A DNA stretch of 64,000 bases from CALNYZ01 sp942490945. Its GTDB lineage: Bacteria > Pseudomonadota > Gammaproteobacteria > UBA6429 > Thiohalophilaceae. The stretch is from contig CALNYZ010000044.1 in the NCBI GenBank assembly GCA_942490945.1, positions 186,001 to 250,000 on the forward strand. Direction: 5' to 3'. Shown here piece by piece: positions 42,840 through 51,335 of the stretch. A model generated the notes under the pieces. That model searched no databases, had not been told where the DNA came from, and saw only the letters and a list, made by a program, of their open reading frames with translations. A program made the translations under genes and the position numbers. Each line of letters opens with the position of its first letter. Within the stretch, counting starts at the first letter, position 1.

Positions 42840-43934
42840 TTATGCATCATCTTTTATATCATCGCGGGTTAATTTTTGTCGTGCACTGACTGTGCGCGCT
42901 TTTTTCATCCGGTTTGCCAGACCAATGGCTATGCCGGCGGCAGCACCCGCAGCCACTGCTGGCGCAACAAAACTGGAAATATCACTGGGTGATGCCGTCA
43001 CGGCTTTATAAAAACTGCCCGCATCCCAGAAATCCGGCTCTGAACAACCGAGACAGGGATGACCGGATTGAATCGGAAAACTGGTGCCCTGATTCCATTT
43101 TTCAGTCGCACAGGCATTATGCGTAGTCGGTCCCTTGCAGCCGAGTTCATACAAACACCAGCCCTTGCGTGCACCTTCGTCATCAAATGTTTTGGCAAAC
43201 TTGCCCTGATCATAAAACGGCCGGCGATAACAACGATCATGAATCGATTCACCATAAAACGATAAAGGACGACCGGCACTGTCGAGTTCAGGAATTTTGC
43301 CGAAGGTCAGAAAGTGTGCCAGTACGCCAGTGATCACCGAAGGAATCGGCGGACAACCGGGTAAATTAATAATCGGTTTGTCTTTTATAATATCGGATAC
43401 CGGTACGGCGCCAGTCGGATTCGGATTGGCATAAGGTAACCCACCATATGCTGCGCAGGTTCCTACTGAAACAATTGCTGCAGCGCCTTTGGCAGACTCG
43501 ATTAACATATCCAGATTTGATATACCGGCAATGGTGGAATACACACCGCCATCTTTGGTGGGAATTGAGCCATCAACAATTAACAGATATTTACCATTAA
43601 ATTCTTTCATGGCTTTTTCACGCGCTTCTTCTGCTGCATGGCCGGATGCCGCTTGCAAGGTATGGTGATAGTCCAGCGAAATCACATCAAAGATCAGGCT
43701 TTCCAGTGTCGGACTGTGAGAACGCGTGAGCGACTCGGTGCAACCGGTACATTCCTGAAAAGACAACCAGATGACTGATGGCCGTTTGGCATTTTCCAAT
43801 GCGCTGGCAATCATTGGTGCCATACTGGCAGGCAGGGCCATCATGGTGGCAAGACCCGAACAAAATTTAAGAAAACCTCGCCGCGTAACACCTTGCTGCA
43901 ATAAGGCTTCGGCCAGCGTTTGATCTTTATTCAT
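42840..43934 (-). CDS. hynS: Isp-type [NiFe] hydrogenase small subunit
   Basis: A 364-residue electron-transfer subunit exported by the Tat route: signal RRGFLKFCSGLATMMALPAS. Cluster ligands include ECTGCTESLTRSH, SVGTCAAYGGLPYANPNPTG, NLPGCPPIPSVI, and the distal set DRCYRRPFYDQGKF, GWCLYELGCKGP and PCLGCSEPDFWD. A hydrophobic, Ala-rich C-terminal segment (residues about 317-345) anchors it in the membrane. The start has AAGGAG upstream. Together with isp1, isp2 and hynL it forms the known hynS-isp1-isp2-hynL order. Confidence 0.94.
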   Translation of the reverse strand: MNKDQTLAEALLQQGVTRRGFLKFCSGLATMMALPASMAPMIASALENAKRPSVIWLSFQECTGCTESLTRSHSPTLESLIFDVISLDYHHTLQAASGHAAEEAREKAMKEFNGKYLLIVDGSIPTKDGGVYSTIAGISNLDMLIESAKGAAAIVSVGTCAAYGGLPYANPNPTGAVPVSDIIKDKPIINLPGCPPIPSVITGVLAHFLTFGKIPELDSAGRPLSFYGESIHDRCYRRPFYDQGKFAKTFDDEGARKGWCLYELGCKGPTTHNACATEKWNQGTSFPIQSGHPCLGCSEPDFWDAGSFYKAVTASPSDISSFVAPAVAAGAAAGIAIGLANRMKKARTVSARQKLTRDDIKDDA

Positions 43935-43997
43935 TACGTATCTCCTTAATTAAGGAAGAAATAGATAATCAAATTAAAATATTCGGTTGACGCTTTT

Positions 43998-44444
43998 TTA
44001 ATCCCAATCCGCTAACTGCGCCCTTAACGCAGTATGGGCTGCGGCTATATCTGCCGGCTGACTCTTTAATATATCCGGCATTGCAGTAATTTCGATTGTT
44101 TCCGCGATACGGGATTCTGTTTCATTGTCATGCGCTACCCACCATACCCCGGACAACACGGTTTCATAAATGCTTGTCACACCGAGTGTATCAATGGTGG
44201 CTTGCACCTCGCCTTTACCCAGGATGGTCTTGATCGATTCGTATTCACCAGGTAGTAACGGCAGGCTGCGTAAATCGATACTGCTGCTGGTGCCAGTCGA
44301 CAAATAATCGTTGAGCAATGTGGCAATTTCTGTCAGTAATGCGCGCACATTTGCAGTTACTTCCTGTTCGCTATCATCCGCGTCATTTACGACAATACGT
44401 ATATCTTGTAAACCAAATACTGCTGCATCAGTCATCAGTGCCAC
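43998..44444 (-). CDS. HupH-domain hydrogenase formation protein, short form
   Basis: A 148-residue protein that carries one HupH/HyaF C-terminal-type domain: LPLLPGEYESIKTILGKGEV, then ETVLSGVWWVAHDNETESRI and IEITAMPDIL. Full HupH is nearly twice as long with two such domains, so this is a single-domain version. HupH-type proteins help maturation or protection of uptake hydrogenases. It overlaps the protease gene by 10 bp and lies 63 bp before hynS. Confidence 0.78.
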   Translation of the reverse strand: MALMTDAAVFGLQDIRIVVNDADDSEQEVTANVRALLTEIATLLNDYLSTGTSSSIDLRSLPLLPGEYESIKTILGKGEVQATIDTLGVTSIYETVLSGVWWVAHDNETESRIAETIEITAMPDILKSQPADIAAAHTALRAQLADWD

Positions 44445-44899
44445 GCCTCCAACAAGGTTTGTGCTTCACGACAAATTAACGGGATTGCATTGTTTACCGA
44501 CTCGGTGGGGTGATCCGCCCAGTCAACGATTTCAGGTTGCACACCTACTAATGCGCGACGAGCAGGCAAGGTATCGAGTAAACGTGCCATATCGAGTAGC
44601 TCTGCGAGACTCACTTCATGCACGCTGCTGCATTTACTCGTGCGAACAAACGTATCCATGTCATCATTGGTGAAAACTTTGACCACGCCCGGAAGACTGC
44701 TTAACTGCGCCGCATCAATGACAATTAAATTATCTGCGTCATACAGCAGACTGGTTAAGGTAAAACTCAGCGTACCACCATCAACAAACTCAACTGCATC
44801 ATCACCTTGCCAGGCAGATTGCAATGCATTCAAGGCGTATATGCCAACTCCGTCATCACCAAGCAAGGTATTGCCCAAACCGAGCACAACCGTTTTCAT
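44435..44899 (-). CDS. [NiFe] hydrogenase maturation endopeptidase, HyaD/HynD type
   Basis: A 154-residue M52 endopeptidase that trims the C-terminal tail of the large subunit after nickel insertion. Nickel-sensing residues are clear: GLGNTLLGDDGVGI (Asp16), NLIVIDAAQL (Asp62) and SSVHEVSLAEL (His94). Its place just before hynS makes HynL the likely substrate. The start codon overlaps the stop of the upstream cytochrome (TAATG). It is the reference for recognising the fused domain in hydA. Confidence 0.93.
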   Translation of the reverse strand: MKTVVLGLGNTLLGDDGVGIYALNALQSAWQGDDAVEFVDGGTLSFTLTSLLYDADNLIVIDAAQLSSLPGVVKVFTNDDMDTFVRTSKCSSVHEVSLAELLDMARLLDTLPARRALVGVQPEIVDWADHPTESVNNAIPLICREAQTLLEAWH

Positions 44900-45165
44900 T
44901 AGCGTGATTCCTCTAGCAAATAATTCAACAATGCATCCTGTTCGTTGTCTGTCAGTGTGAAGCGATGTTTTTTTATTGTGCCTGGCCTGAGCGCATCCTG
45001 AATTTTGGTTCTACCGATACGAACCGTATCGACGTTGGCATGACAGGTAATACAATACCGTTTGAAAAGGTTTTCACCTTCAGAGCTGGCAAATGCAGCA
45101 GACGCTACCAGTGTGCCAAGTAGTACCAAAGTTGTAATGAACTTGTACAATTCAGATATCTCCAT
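44899..45165 (-). CDS. Small monoheme cytochrome c at the head of the hydrogenase operon
   Basis: A protein of up to 88 residues with a signal peptide (KFITTLVLLGTLVASAAFA) and one heme site, CITCH. No clear Met ligand is seen, so the sixth ligand is uncertain. It may carry electrons from HynSL in the periplasm. The ATG at 45165 would lie almost at the predicted transcript start. A TTG four codons in, with GGAG nine bases upstream, is an alternative start. It overlaps the protease gene, so it is the first gene of the operon. Confidence 0.75.
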   Translation of the reverse strand: MEISELYKFITTLVLLGTLVASAAFASSEGENLFKRYCITCHANVDTVRIGRTKIQDALRPGTIKKHRFTLTDNEQDALLNYLLEESR

Positions 45166-45197
45166 ACCTTATATATATAGTTAGAAATCATTCGTTC

Positions 45198-45211
45198 TTA
45201 ACTCATATCAA
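45198..45211. promoter_or_regulatory. Fnr-like box before the hydrogenase operon
   Basis: On the minus strand TTGATATGAGTTAA has a perfect TTGAT arm and a three-of-five second arm. The TATATATATA tract at 45170-45179 is at the right distance for a -10. This would put hydrogenase synthesis under oxygen or redox control. Only moderate sequence support. Confidence 0.4.
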
Positions 45212-45322
45212 GTAAAATTGAGATAGGCCAAATATAACAGGGATTACTGTTGACGCGATGAAAATTCAAGTGTTTACTGATCAAAGTCAATTTGTAACTC
45301 GAATCATTTTGGATGATTATTT

Positions 45323-45610
45323 ATGTGCCTCGCTATACCCATGCAAATTATTGAAATAAATGGATTTGTCGCACGTTGCGAAGCCAAAGGCGTACAGCGT
45401 GAAGTGAGTCTGTTTATGCTGCAAGATGAACCACTTTCGTGCAAGGATTACGTCATGGTGCATGTGGGTTACGCGATTCAAAAAATCACCGAACAGGATG
45501 CGCGCTCAGCATGGGAGATGTTTGACGAAATATTGCGCGTTAGTGACCAAAATTCCCAACGCCCTGAAGCAACCGATATAACAACTGCACGGGCCAATGA
45601 CGATGCATGA
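45323..45610 (+). CDS. hypC: Hydrogenase maturation chaperone HypC
   Basis: A 95-residue HypC/HupF-family chaperone. The N-terminal MCLAIPMQI includes the essential Cys2 that holds the Fe(CN)2CO unit with HypD before delivery to the large subunit. The length is slightly above the usual 75-90, with a polar C-terminal tail. First gene of the hypCABDFE operon, divergent from the hydrogenase structural genes. Confidence 0.94.
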   Translation: MCLAIPMQIIEINGFVARCEAKGVQREVSLFMLQDEPLSCKDYVMVHVGYAIQKITEQDARSAWEMFDEILRVSDQNSQRPEATDITTARANDDA

Positions 45611-45989
45611 ACTTGCGGTCTGCCAGCAAATCATGGTGCAGGTCAACGACATCGCCACTGAGCATCGGGCATCTGCCGTAGAAAGTATAACCTTGCATAT
45701 CGGTCCACTATCGGGTGTGGAAGCACCGTTACTCAAGCAAGCCTTTCCGTTCGCTGCCGCACAAACCGTGGCCGAGCATGCCGACCTGATTATTAAAAAA
45801 CTGCCGATCGTGGTGCAATGCCAGCAATGCGGTGCACAATCCACGACGACGCCCAATAAACTGATCTGCGCGCAATGTGGTGATTACCATACTCAACTCA
45901 TCAGTGGTGATGAGATGTTACTCGCCAGTGTTGAATTAACGCGGGAATCCAGTCAACAACCAGCAGCAATGGAGGCCAACCATGTGTGA
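45603..45989 (+). CDS. hypA: Hydrogenase nickel-insertion protein HypA
   Basis: A nickel metallochaperone of 128 residues. The start at 45603 (MHELAVCQQIM) is chosen because His2 and Glu3 form the nickel site; an ATG two codons upstream would bury it. The zinc loop is CQQCGAQSTTTPNKLICAQC. It overlaps hypC by 8 bp and hands nickel on with HypB. Confidence 0.94.
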   Translation: MHELAVCQQIMVQVNDIATEHRASAVESITLHIGPLSGVEAPLLKQAFPFAAAQTVAEHADLIIKKLPIVVQCQQCGAQSTTTPNKLICAQCGDYHTQLISGDEMLLASVELTRESSQQPAAMEANHV

Positions 45990-46827
45990 TACGTGTGGCT
46001 GTAACATTACTTCAGGTAATGCGCATCTGATTAAACCGGGCGGAAAATTTGCCCGCGTCAAGTACGGCACCACCTCGGTTTCGGTGTTAAAGAATCTTAT
46101 GAGTGAAAACGATCACGTCGCCGCACACAACCGTGATCATTTTGACAAGCATCATGTGCTGGCGATTAATTTGATGTCGTCTCCCGGCTCGGGCAAGACC
46201 GCGTTGCTCGAAGCAACCATTCAACAACTCAAACAACTCTTTAGAATAGCGGTTATTGAAGGCGATCTGGAAACCGAGAACGACGCTGAACGTATTCGTA
46301 AACAGGGTGTACCCGCGATTCAAATCTCAACCGGCAGTGCCTGTCACCTCGATGCCCATATGTTGCACGATGCCTTGCATCAATTATCACTTGCAGAGCT
46401 GGATATTGTGTTTATCGAAAACGTCGGCAACCTGGTGTGTCCAGCGAGTTTTGATCTCGGTCAGCATTTGAATGTGACCTTGCTTTCCGTTACCGAAGGT
46501 GACGACAAGCCGGCGAAGTACCCGGTGATGTTTCGCGCCGCCGACTTGATGTTGCTGACCAAAACCGATTTGCTGGCCGTACTGGATGACTTCGACACAA
46601 AGAAAGCCGAACATTGTTTACGCCAACTTGCCAGTGATGCACCGGTATTTGAATTATCGGCTCGAAAGAATAAAGGTATGGAACAATGGATTAACTGGTT
46701 AAAGCTGCAAGTCGCTGCACAACAACAGCGCGTAGAAAACGGCGCGTCGTTAAAACCCGCGATTCAACCGGAAGGGGCGCAACTGCACGCACAAAACAGT
46801 TCATCCCGTTCACATTCCCACCTCTGA
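45982..46827 (+). CDS. hypB: Hydrogenase nickel-insertion GTPase HypB
   Basis: A 281-residue GTPase that drives nickel delivery. The N-terminus MCDTCGCNI has the CxxCGC high-affinity nickel motif. The P-loop is NLMSSPGSGKTALLEATI, and the metal-binding switch includes STGSACHLDA. The long internal His-rich stretch found in many HypB proteins is absent; the C-terminus instead ends SRSHSHL. It overlaps hypA by 8 bp. Confidence 0.94.
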   Translation: MCDTCGCNITSGNAHLIKPGGKFARVKYGTTSVSVLKNLMSENDHVAAHNRDHFDKHHVLAINLMSSPGSGKTALLEATIQQLKQLFRIAVIEGDLETENDAERIRKQGVPAIQISTGSACHLDAHMLHDALHQLSLAELDIVFIENVGNLVCPASFDLGQHLNVTLLSVTEGDDKPAKYPVMFRAADLMLLTKTDLLAVLDDFDTKKAEHCLRQLASDAPVFELSARKNKGMEQWINWLKLQVAAQQQRVENGASLKPAIQPEGAQLHAQNSSSRSHSHL

Positions 46828-46841
46828 CAGGGGATTAATGC

Positions 46842-47978
46842 ATGTCGCTAACCAAGGCAAAACACTGGCTGGACAAGATTCATGATTTGCCGATCACACA
46901 AAAAATAAAAGTCATGAACGTTTGTGGCGGCCACGAGCGCACCATCAGCAGCGCGGGCATTCGCAGCCTGTTACCCGATACTGTTGAATTAATCCCGGGA
47001 CCGGGCTGCCCGGTGTGCATTTGCCCGGAAGAAGATATTTTTCTCGCTATCCAACTCGCACTCCATGAAGACGTTATTCTGGTAGCCTTTGGTGACATGC
47101 TACGCGTGCCGGTCAATGTTGCCAAAAAAGACATTCGCACTCTGGAACAGGCACGCGCGCATGGCGCAGACATTCGCCCTATCGCCTCACCTATCGAAGC
47201 CGTGAGCATCGCGCGCGATAACCCGCACCGAAAAATTATTTTCTTTGCCGCCGGCTTTGAAACCACCACCGCGCCTGTTGCGGCGATGATGGCGGAAGGC
47301 TTGCCAGTTAATCTGTTCATACTGTTATCGGGTCGGCTCACCTGGCCAGCGGTTGCGATGCTACTCGACTCCGGCGAACCTGGCTTTGATGCACTGGTCG
47401 CCCCCGGCCATGTTTCAACGGTAATGGGGCCGGAAGAATGGCAGTTTGTCGCCGACAAGCATCATCTGCCCGTTGCGATCGCCGGATTTGAACCGGAAAG
47501 CATGTTAGCCGCGCTGTATTCCGTGTTACGACAAAAACTCGAACACAAGGTGTTTCTCGATAACTGTTATGCCGAGGTTGTGCAGGCCGGTGGTAACTCG
47601 GCGGCAAAACGTTTTCTTGATCAAACCATGCGCGTGGTTGACAGTAACTGGCGTGGCGTCGGCATCATACCTGAATCCGGATTCAGCCTGCGTCCCGAGT
47701 ATGCCGCGCATGATGCCCGTCTGCAGTTTAATGACTACAGTGACGAGACACGCAAGCGTATCGGTGAAATGCCACCCGGTTGTGATTGTGCCCAGGTCGT
47801 GCTCGGGAAAATCTATCCGAATGAGTGCCGACTGTACGGCAGTGCCTGTACGCCCGAATCACCGATCGGCCCGTGCATGGTGTCTGATGAAGGCGCCTGC
47901 CATATCTGGTGGAATACCAATCGTCATCGTCCTGCGGTGAAAAATAGTCATAAAGAACGTCACACAGAAATCGCCTGA
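46842..47978 (+). CDS. hypD: Hydrogenase iron-cofactor assembly protein HypD
   Basis: The 4Fe-4S scaffold on which Fe(CN)2CO is built together with HypC. At 378 residues it has the conserved VCGGHERTIS, LIPGPGCPVCICP and FAAGFETTTAPVAAMM segments, and late cysteines (PPGCDCAQV and ACTPESPIGPCMVSDEGAC) for the cluster. It lies 14 bp after hypB. Confidence 0.95.
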   Translation: MSLTKAKHWLDKIHDLPITQKIKVMNVCGGHERTISSAGIRSLLPDTVELIPGPGCPVCICPEEDIFLAIQLALHEDVILVAFGDMLRVPVNVAKKDIRTLEQARAHGADIRPIASPIEAVSIARDNPHRKIIFFAAGFETTTAPVAAMMAEGLPVNLFILLSGRLTWPAVAMLLDSGEPGFDALVAPGHVSTVMGPEEWQFVADKHHLPVAIAGFEPESMLAALYSVLRQKLEHKVFLDNCYAEVVQAGGNSAAKRFLDQTMRVVDSNWRGVGIIPESGFSLRPEYAAHDARLQFNDYSDETRKRIGEMPPGCDCAQVVLGKIYPNECRLYGSACTPESPIGPCMVSDEGACHIWWNTNRHRPAVKNSHKERHTEIA

Positions 47979-47992
47979 CAGGTTGATGCAAG

Positions 47993-50305
47993 ATGCATGA
48001 TCTACTCCAGCCTGTTGCTAGTCCGCACTCAACTCAACAAATAGTCTGCTGGCATATAATAATCAGTGGCTATGTACAAGGCGTGGGCTTTCGCCCGTTT
48101 GTGTTTCGCCTGGCAAATGAATTGGGCATCATGGGTTTCATTGAAAACAATGCCGGACAAGTTTCACTTGTCGTCGAAAGCAACGTTGCAACGCTACAAC
48201 TATTTCGTGGAAAATTGCTGCAGCACGCACCGTTAAATGCCAGACCGGTAATTGAATCGGTTACAGAAGTTAAACGAAAAAGTTTTACGGACTTTGCCAT
48301 TCGACAAAGCCATGCATTGCAGCACAGCGATGTGCATATCCTGCCTGACTTGCCAACCTGCGATGACTGTCTGCAGGAATTATTTGCTAAACAAAACCGC
48401 CGTTACCACTATCCCTTTATTAACTGCACGCAGTGCGGACCGCGCTATTCGATTATCAGGGCGCTGCCGTATGATCGCGCCAACACCAGCATGCAGAATT
48501 TTACGCTCTGTGCTGACTGCGAAAAGGAATACCGTGCACCAGCCGACCGACGCTTTCACGCCGAGCCGGTCACCTGTGAAGTATGCGGGCCGCGCCTGCA
48601 GTATGTCGACGCCACGCAAAATATAGAAGACAACCATCTTGCACTGATGGCTTGTGTCACTGCATTACAACAAGGCAAGATCATCGCGGTAAAAGGCCTG
48701 GGCGGTTATCACCTGATGTGCGACGCCACTTCAAGTAAAGCGATTGCCTTGCTACGCCAACGCAAGCAACGTCCCGACAAGCCGTTTGCTATTCTGGTCG
48801 CTGAACAACGGCTTGCCGATGTCGGCAATGTCACACAAAATGAATTAACACTGTTAAAACAAAACAGTCGGCCGATTGTATTAATCAAGCGCAATAAAAA
48901 TTATTCATTACCCGCGCTACTCGCACCGGGCTTTAATCGCATCGGTGTCATGTTGCCGGGCAATCCGCTACAACATTTGTTATGCCATTTATTTGCCAGA
49001 CCCATGATCGCTACCTCGGCCAATATTTCCGGTGAACCGATTATTACCGACAACCGCGATGCCACGACGCGCCTGGCAACGCTGTGCGATGCTTTTTTGC
49101 ATCACAACCGCGACATTGTGCGCCCTGCTGATGATCCGGTGATGTCAGAGAACGCGATAGTTAATAATACAACTGGCGCACAACTCATTCGCACTGGTCG
49201 CGGACTGGCACCATCCGAATTCACGCTGCCGTTTACGCTGGAAAAACCGCTACTGGCGGTGGGTGGACACATCAAAAATACCATCGCACTGGCGTGGCAA
49301 AATCGCATGGTCGTCTCGGCACACAATGGCGACCTTGGCAGCCTGCGCAGTTACCAGACTTTTCAACAATGCATTCATGATTTGCAGCAGTTATATCAGG
49401 TCAAGGCTGAACATATTATTTGCGACGCGCATCCGGAATACGGCAGTACGCGTTGGGCTGAAAATTCCGGCATGAATGTATCCAGAATTTATCACCACCA
49501 CGCACATGCCAGCAGTTTGTTCATTGACACGCAAACAACTGAAAAGAAACTGGTCTTTAGCTGGGACGGAATTGGCCTGGGTGCCGATGGCACGCTGTGG
49601 GGTGGCGAGACGTTTCTCGGTCAGCCGGGTAACTGGCAACGCGTTGTGAGTTTCAAACCGTTTCGATTACCGGGTGGTGAAAAAACCGCGCGCGAAGCCT
49701 GGCGAGTTGCCACATCGTTATGCTGGCAAGCCAATCTTGATGTTGAGATTCAAAATCAAAACATTGATCAATTAAAATTATTGTGGGACAAACAACTGAA
49801 CAGTCCGGAAAGCAGCGCCGCCGGACGCCTGTTTTCTGCCGGGGCGGCGTTATTGGGATTGGTCACAAATGAAAGTTTCGAAGGCCACGGCCCGATGTTG
49901 CTTGAAGCGCTGGCAGAAACTGCAACTGCCGATGCGATTGACTTGCCAGTTTTTGTTGACGCAACTGGGACGGATCGCATCGACTGGCAGCCGCTTGTCC
50001 GCATGTTAAAAGATAACACACGCACCGCAGCGCAACGCGCGCGTTGTTTTCATGAGAGTCTGGCAGAGTGTGTTGCTAATATTTCTTTACACTACACGAC
50101 TTTGCATAAAAACTTATCCGTTGGCTTAAGTGGCGGTGTGTTTCAAAATCAATTACTGCTCGGCCTCATCAGACAACACATGGAAAAACATGCCATTAAT
50201 CTGATCTTGCCATCCGGCATTCCTGTCAATGATGGTGGTTTATGTGTCGGTCAAATTATCGAGTATCACTATGCGGATAAATCTCGTGGGGTATCAAACT
50301 CATGA
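47993..50305 (+). CDS. hypF: Carbamoyltransferase HypF
   Basis: Makes the cyanide ligands from carbamoyl phosphate. All domains are present in 770 residues: N-terminal acylphosphatase (SGYVQGVGFRPFVFRLA), two zinc fingers (CDDCLQELF with CTQCGPRYS; CADCEKEY with CEVCGPRL), a YrdC-like domain (IIAVKGLGGYHLMCDA), and a Kae1-like domain (YHHHAHASSLF; GLSGGVFQNQLLL). The first ten or so residues may be an extension. It overlaps hypE by 4 bp. Confidence 0.95.
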   Translation: MHDLLQPVASPHSTQQIVCWHIIISGYVQGVGFRPFVFRLANELGIMGFIENNAGQVSLVVESNVATLQLFRGKLLQHAPLNARPVIESVTEVKRKSFTDFAIRQSHALQHSDVHILPDLPTCDDCLQELFAKQNRRYHYPFINCTQCGPRYSIIRALPYDRANTSMQNFTLCADCEKEYRAPADRRFHAEPVTCEVCGPRLQYVDATQNIEDNHLALMACVTALQQGKIIAVKGLGGYHLMCDATSSKAIALLRQRKQRPDKPFAILVAEQRLADVGNVTQNELTLLKQNSRPIVLIKRNKNYSLPALLAPGFNRIGVMLPGNPLQHLLCHLFARPMIATSANISGEPIITDNRDATTRLATLCDAFLHHNRDIVRPADDPVMSENAIVNNTTGAQLIRTGRGLAPSEFTLPFTLEKPLLAVGGHIKNTIALAWQNRMVVSAHNGDLGSLRSYQTFQQCIHDLQQLYQVKAEHIICDAHPEYGSTRWAENSGMNVSRIYHHHAHASSLFIDTQTTEKKLVFSWDGIGLGADGTLWGGETFLGQPGNWQRVVSFKPFRLPGGEKTAREAWRVATSLCWQANLDVEIQNQNIDQLKLLWDKQLNSPESSAAGRLFSAGAALLGLVTNESFEGHGPMLLEALAETATADAIDLPVFVDATGTDRIDWQPLVRMLKDNTRTAAQRARCFHESLAECVANISLHYTTLHKNLSVGLSGGVFQNQLLLGLIRQHMEKHAINLILPSGIPVNDGGLCVGQIIEYHYADKSRGVSNS

Positions 50306-51303
50306 GCGATAATATTACCCTGTCTTGCGGTAATGGTGGCAAGCACATGCGTCGTCTGATCGCCGATATTTTTGCCAAACACCTGACGAATGATTTATTA
50401 AATACTGACCGTGATGCCGCCCTGTTACCTGAAAGTGCGCAACGCATCATGACGACCGTGGATGGCTTTACCGTACAACCGATATTTTTCCCCGGTGGCA
50501 ATATCGGCTCCTTATGTATTCACGGCACGGTCAATGATCTGGCGGTCAGTGGTGCAATCCCAAAATTTATTACGCTCGGTGTCATCATCGAAGAAGGGCT
50601 GCCGTTTGCAACACTGGAAGATATTGTACAAAGCATGGCACAGGCAGCACATGATGCGGGTGTTGTAATTGTCTGTGGTGATACCAAGGTGGTACCACAA
50701 GAGCAAGGCAGTGAAGTGTACTTCACCACCACAGGGATTGGTTATCAGGCATCAAACACGGATTACAGTATGTCGCGCATTAAACCCGGTGACAAAATAC
50801 TCATCAGCGGTAGCATCGGCGATCACGGTGCCGCCATCATGTTGGCGCGTGAACAATTTGGTCTGTCCGGTAACTTGCAGTCTGATAGCGCAAATGTCAT
50901 TGCCTTGTGTCAGTCAGTATATGATCTCGACGGGGTACGCTTCATGCGTGACCCTACCCGGGGTGGCATTGCCAGCGTTATGCATGAAATCAGTCAGGCA
51001 ACCGGGTTCGGTGTGCAGCTAAATGAAAGCGCGACACCCGTACATGATGAAGTCAGCATGATATGTGACATGCTGGGCTACGAACCGTATTATCTGGCGA
51101 ATGAAGGTCGTGTCGTGGCTATTGTCGACGCTAACGTAGCCGATGAAGTTATCTCGCGCTGGCAGAAAATCGATAACGGCGCACAGGCCAGTATCGTTGG
51201 CGCAATAAGTGATCAACATCAGGAAGTAGTATTACAAACCAGTCTGGGCGGTGAACGCATGTTACATGAACTCAGTGATGATCCCTTGCCACGAATCTGT
51301 TAA
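50302..51303 (+). CDS. hypE: Hydrogenase cyanide-forming protein HypE
   Basis: Dehydrates a thiocarboxamide on its own C-terminal cysteine to thiocyanate for the cyanide ligands. The protein is 333 residues and ends PRIC, so the essential Cys is the last residue. ATP-binding glycine segments (SCGNGGKHMRRLI; ISGSIGDHGAAIMLARE; RDPTRGGIASVMHEI) are normal for the PurM superfamily. It is the last hyp gene, closing a complete hypCABDFE set. Confidence 0.95.
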   Translation: MSDNITLSCGNGGKHMRRLIADIFAKHLTNDLLNTDRDAALLPESAQRIMTTVDGFTVQPIFFPGGNIGSLCIHGTVNDLAVSGAIPKFITLGVIIEEGLPFATLEDIVQSMAQAAHDAGVVIVCGDTKVVPQEQGSEVYFTTTGIGYQASNTDYSMSRIKPGDKILISGSIGDHGAAIMLAREQFGLSGNLQSDSANVIALCQSVYDLDGVRFMRDPTRGGIASVMHEISQATGFGVQLNESATPVHDEVSMICDMLGYEPYYLANEGRVVAIVDANVADEVISRWQKIDNGAQASIVGAISDQHQEVVLQTSLGGERMLHELSDDPLPRIC

Positions 51304-51335
51304 ATAATTCACCATAACTTGTTACCATTAAATAT

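Noticed and set aside
45277..45290. CTGATCAAAGTCAA as an Fnr box for hypC
   Set aside because: Only eight of ten bases match, and a centre at -41.5 would put the transcript start beyond the hypC start codon.
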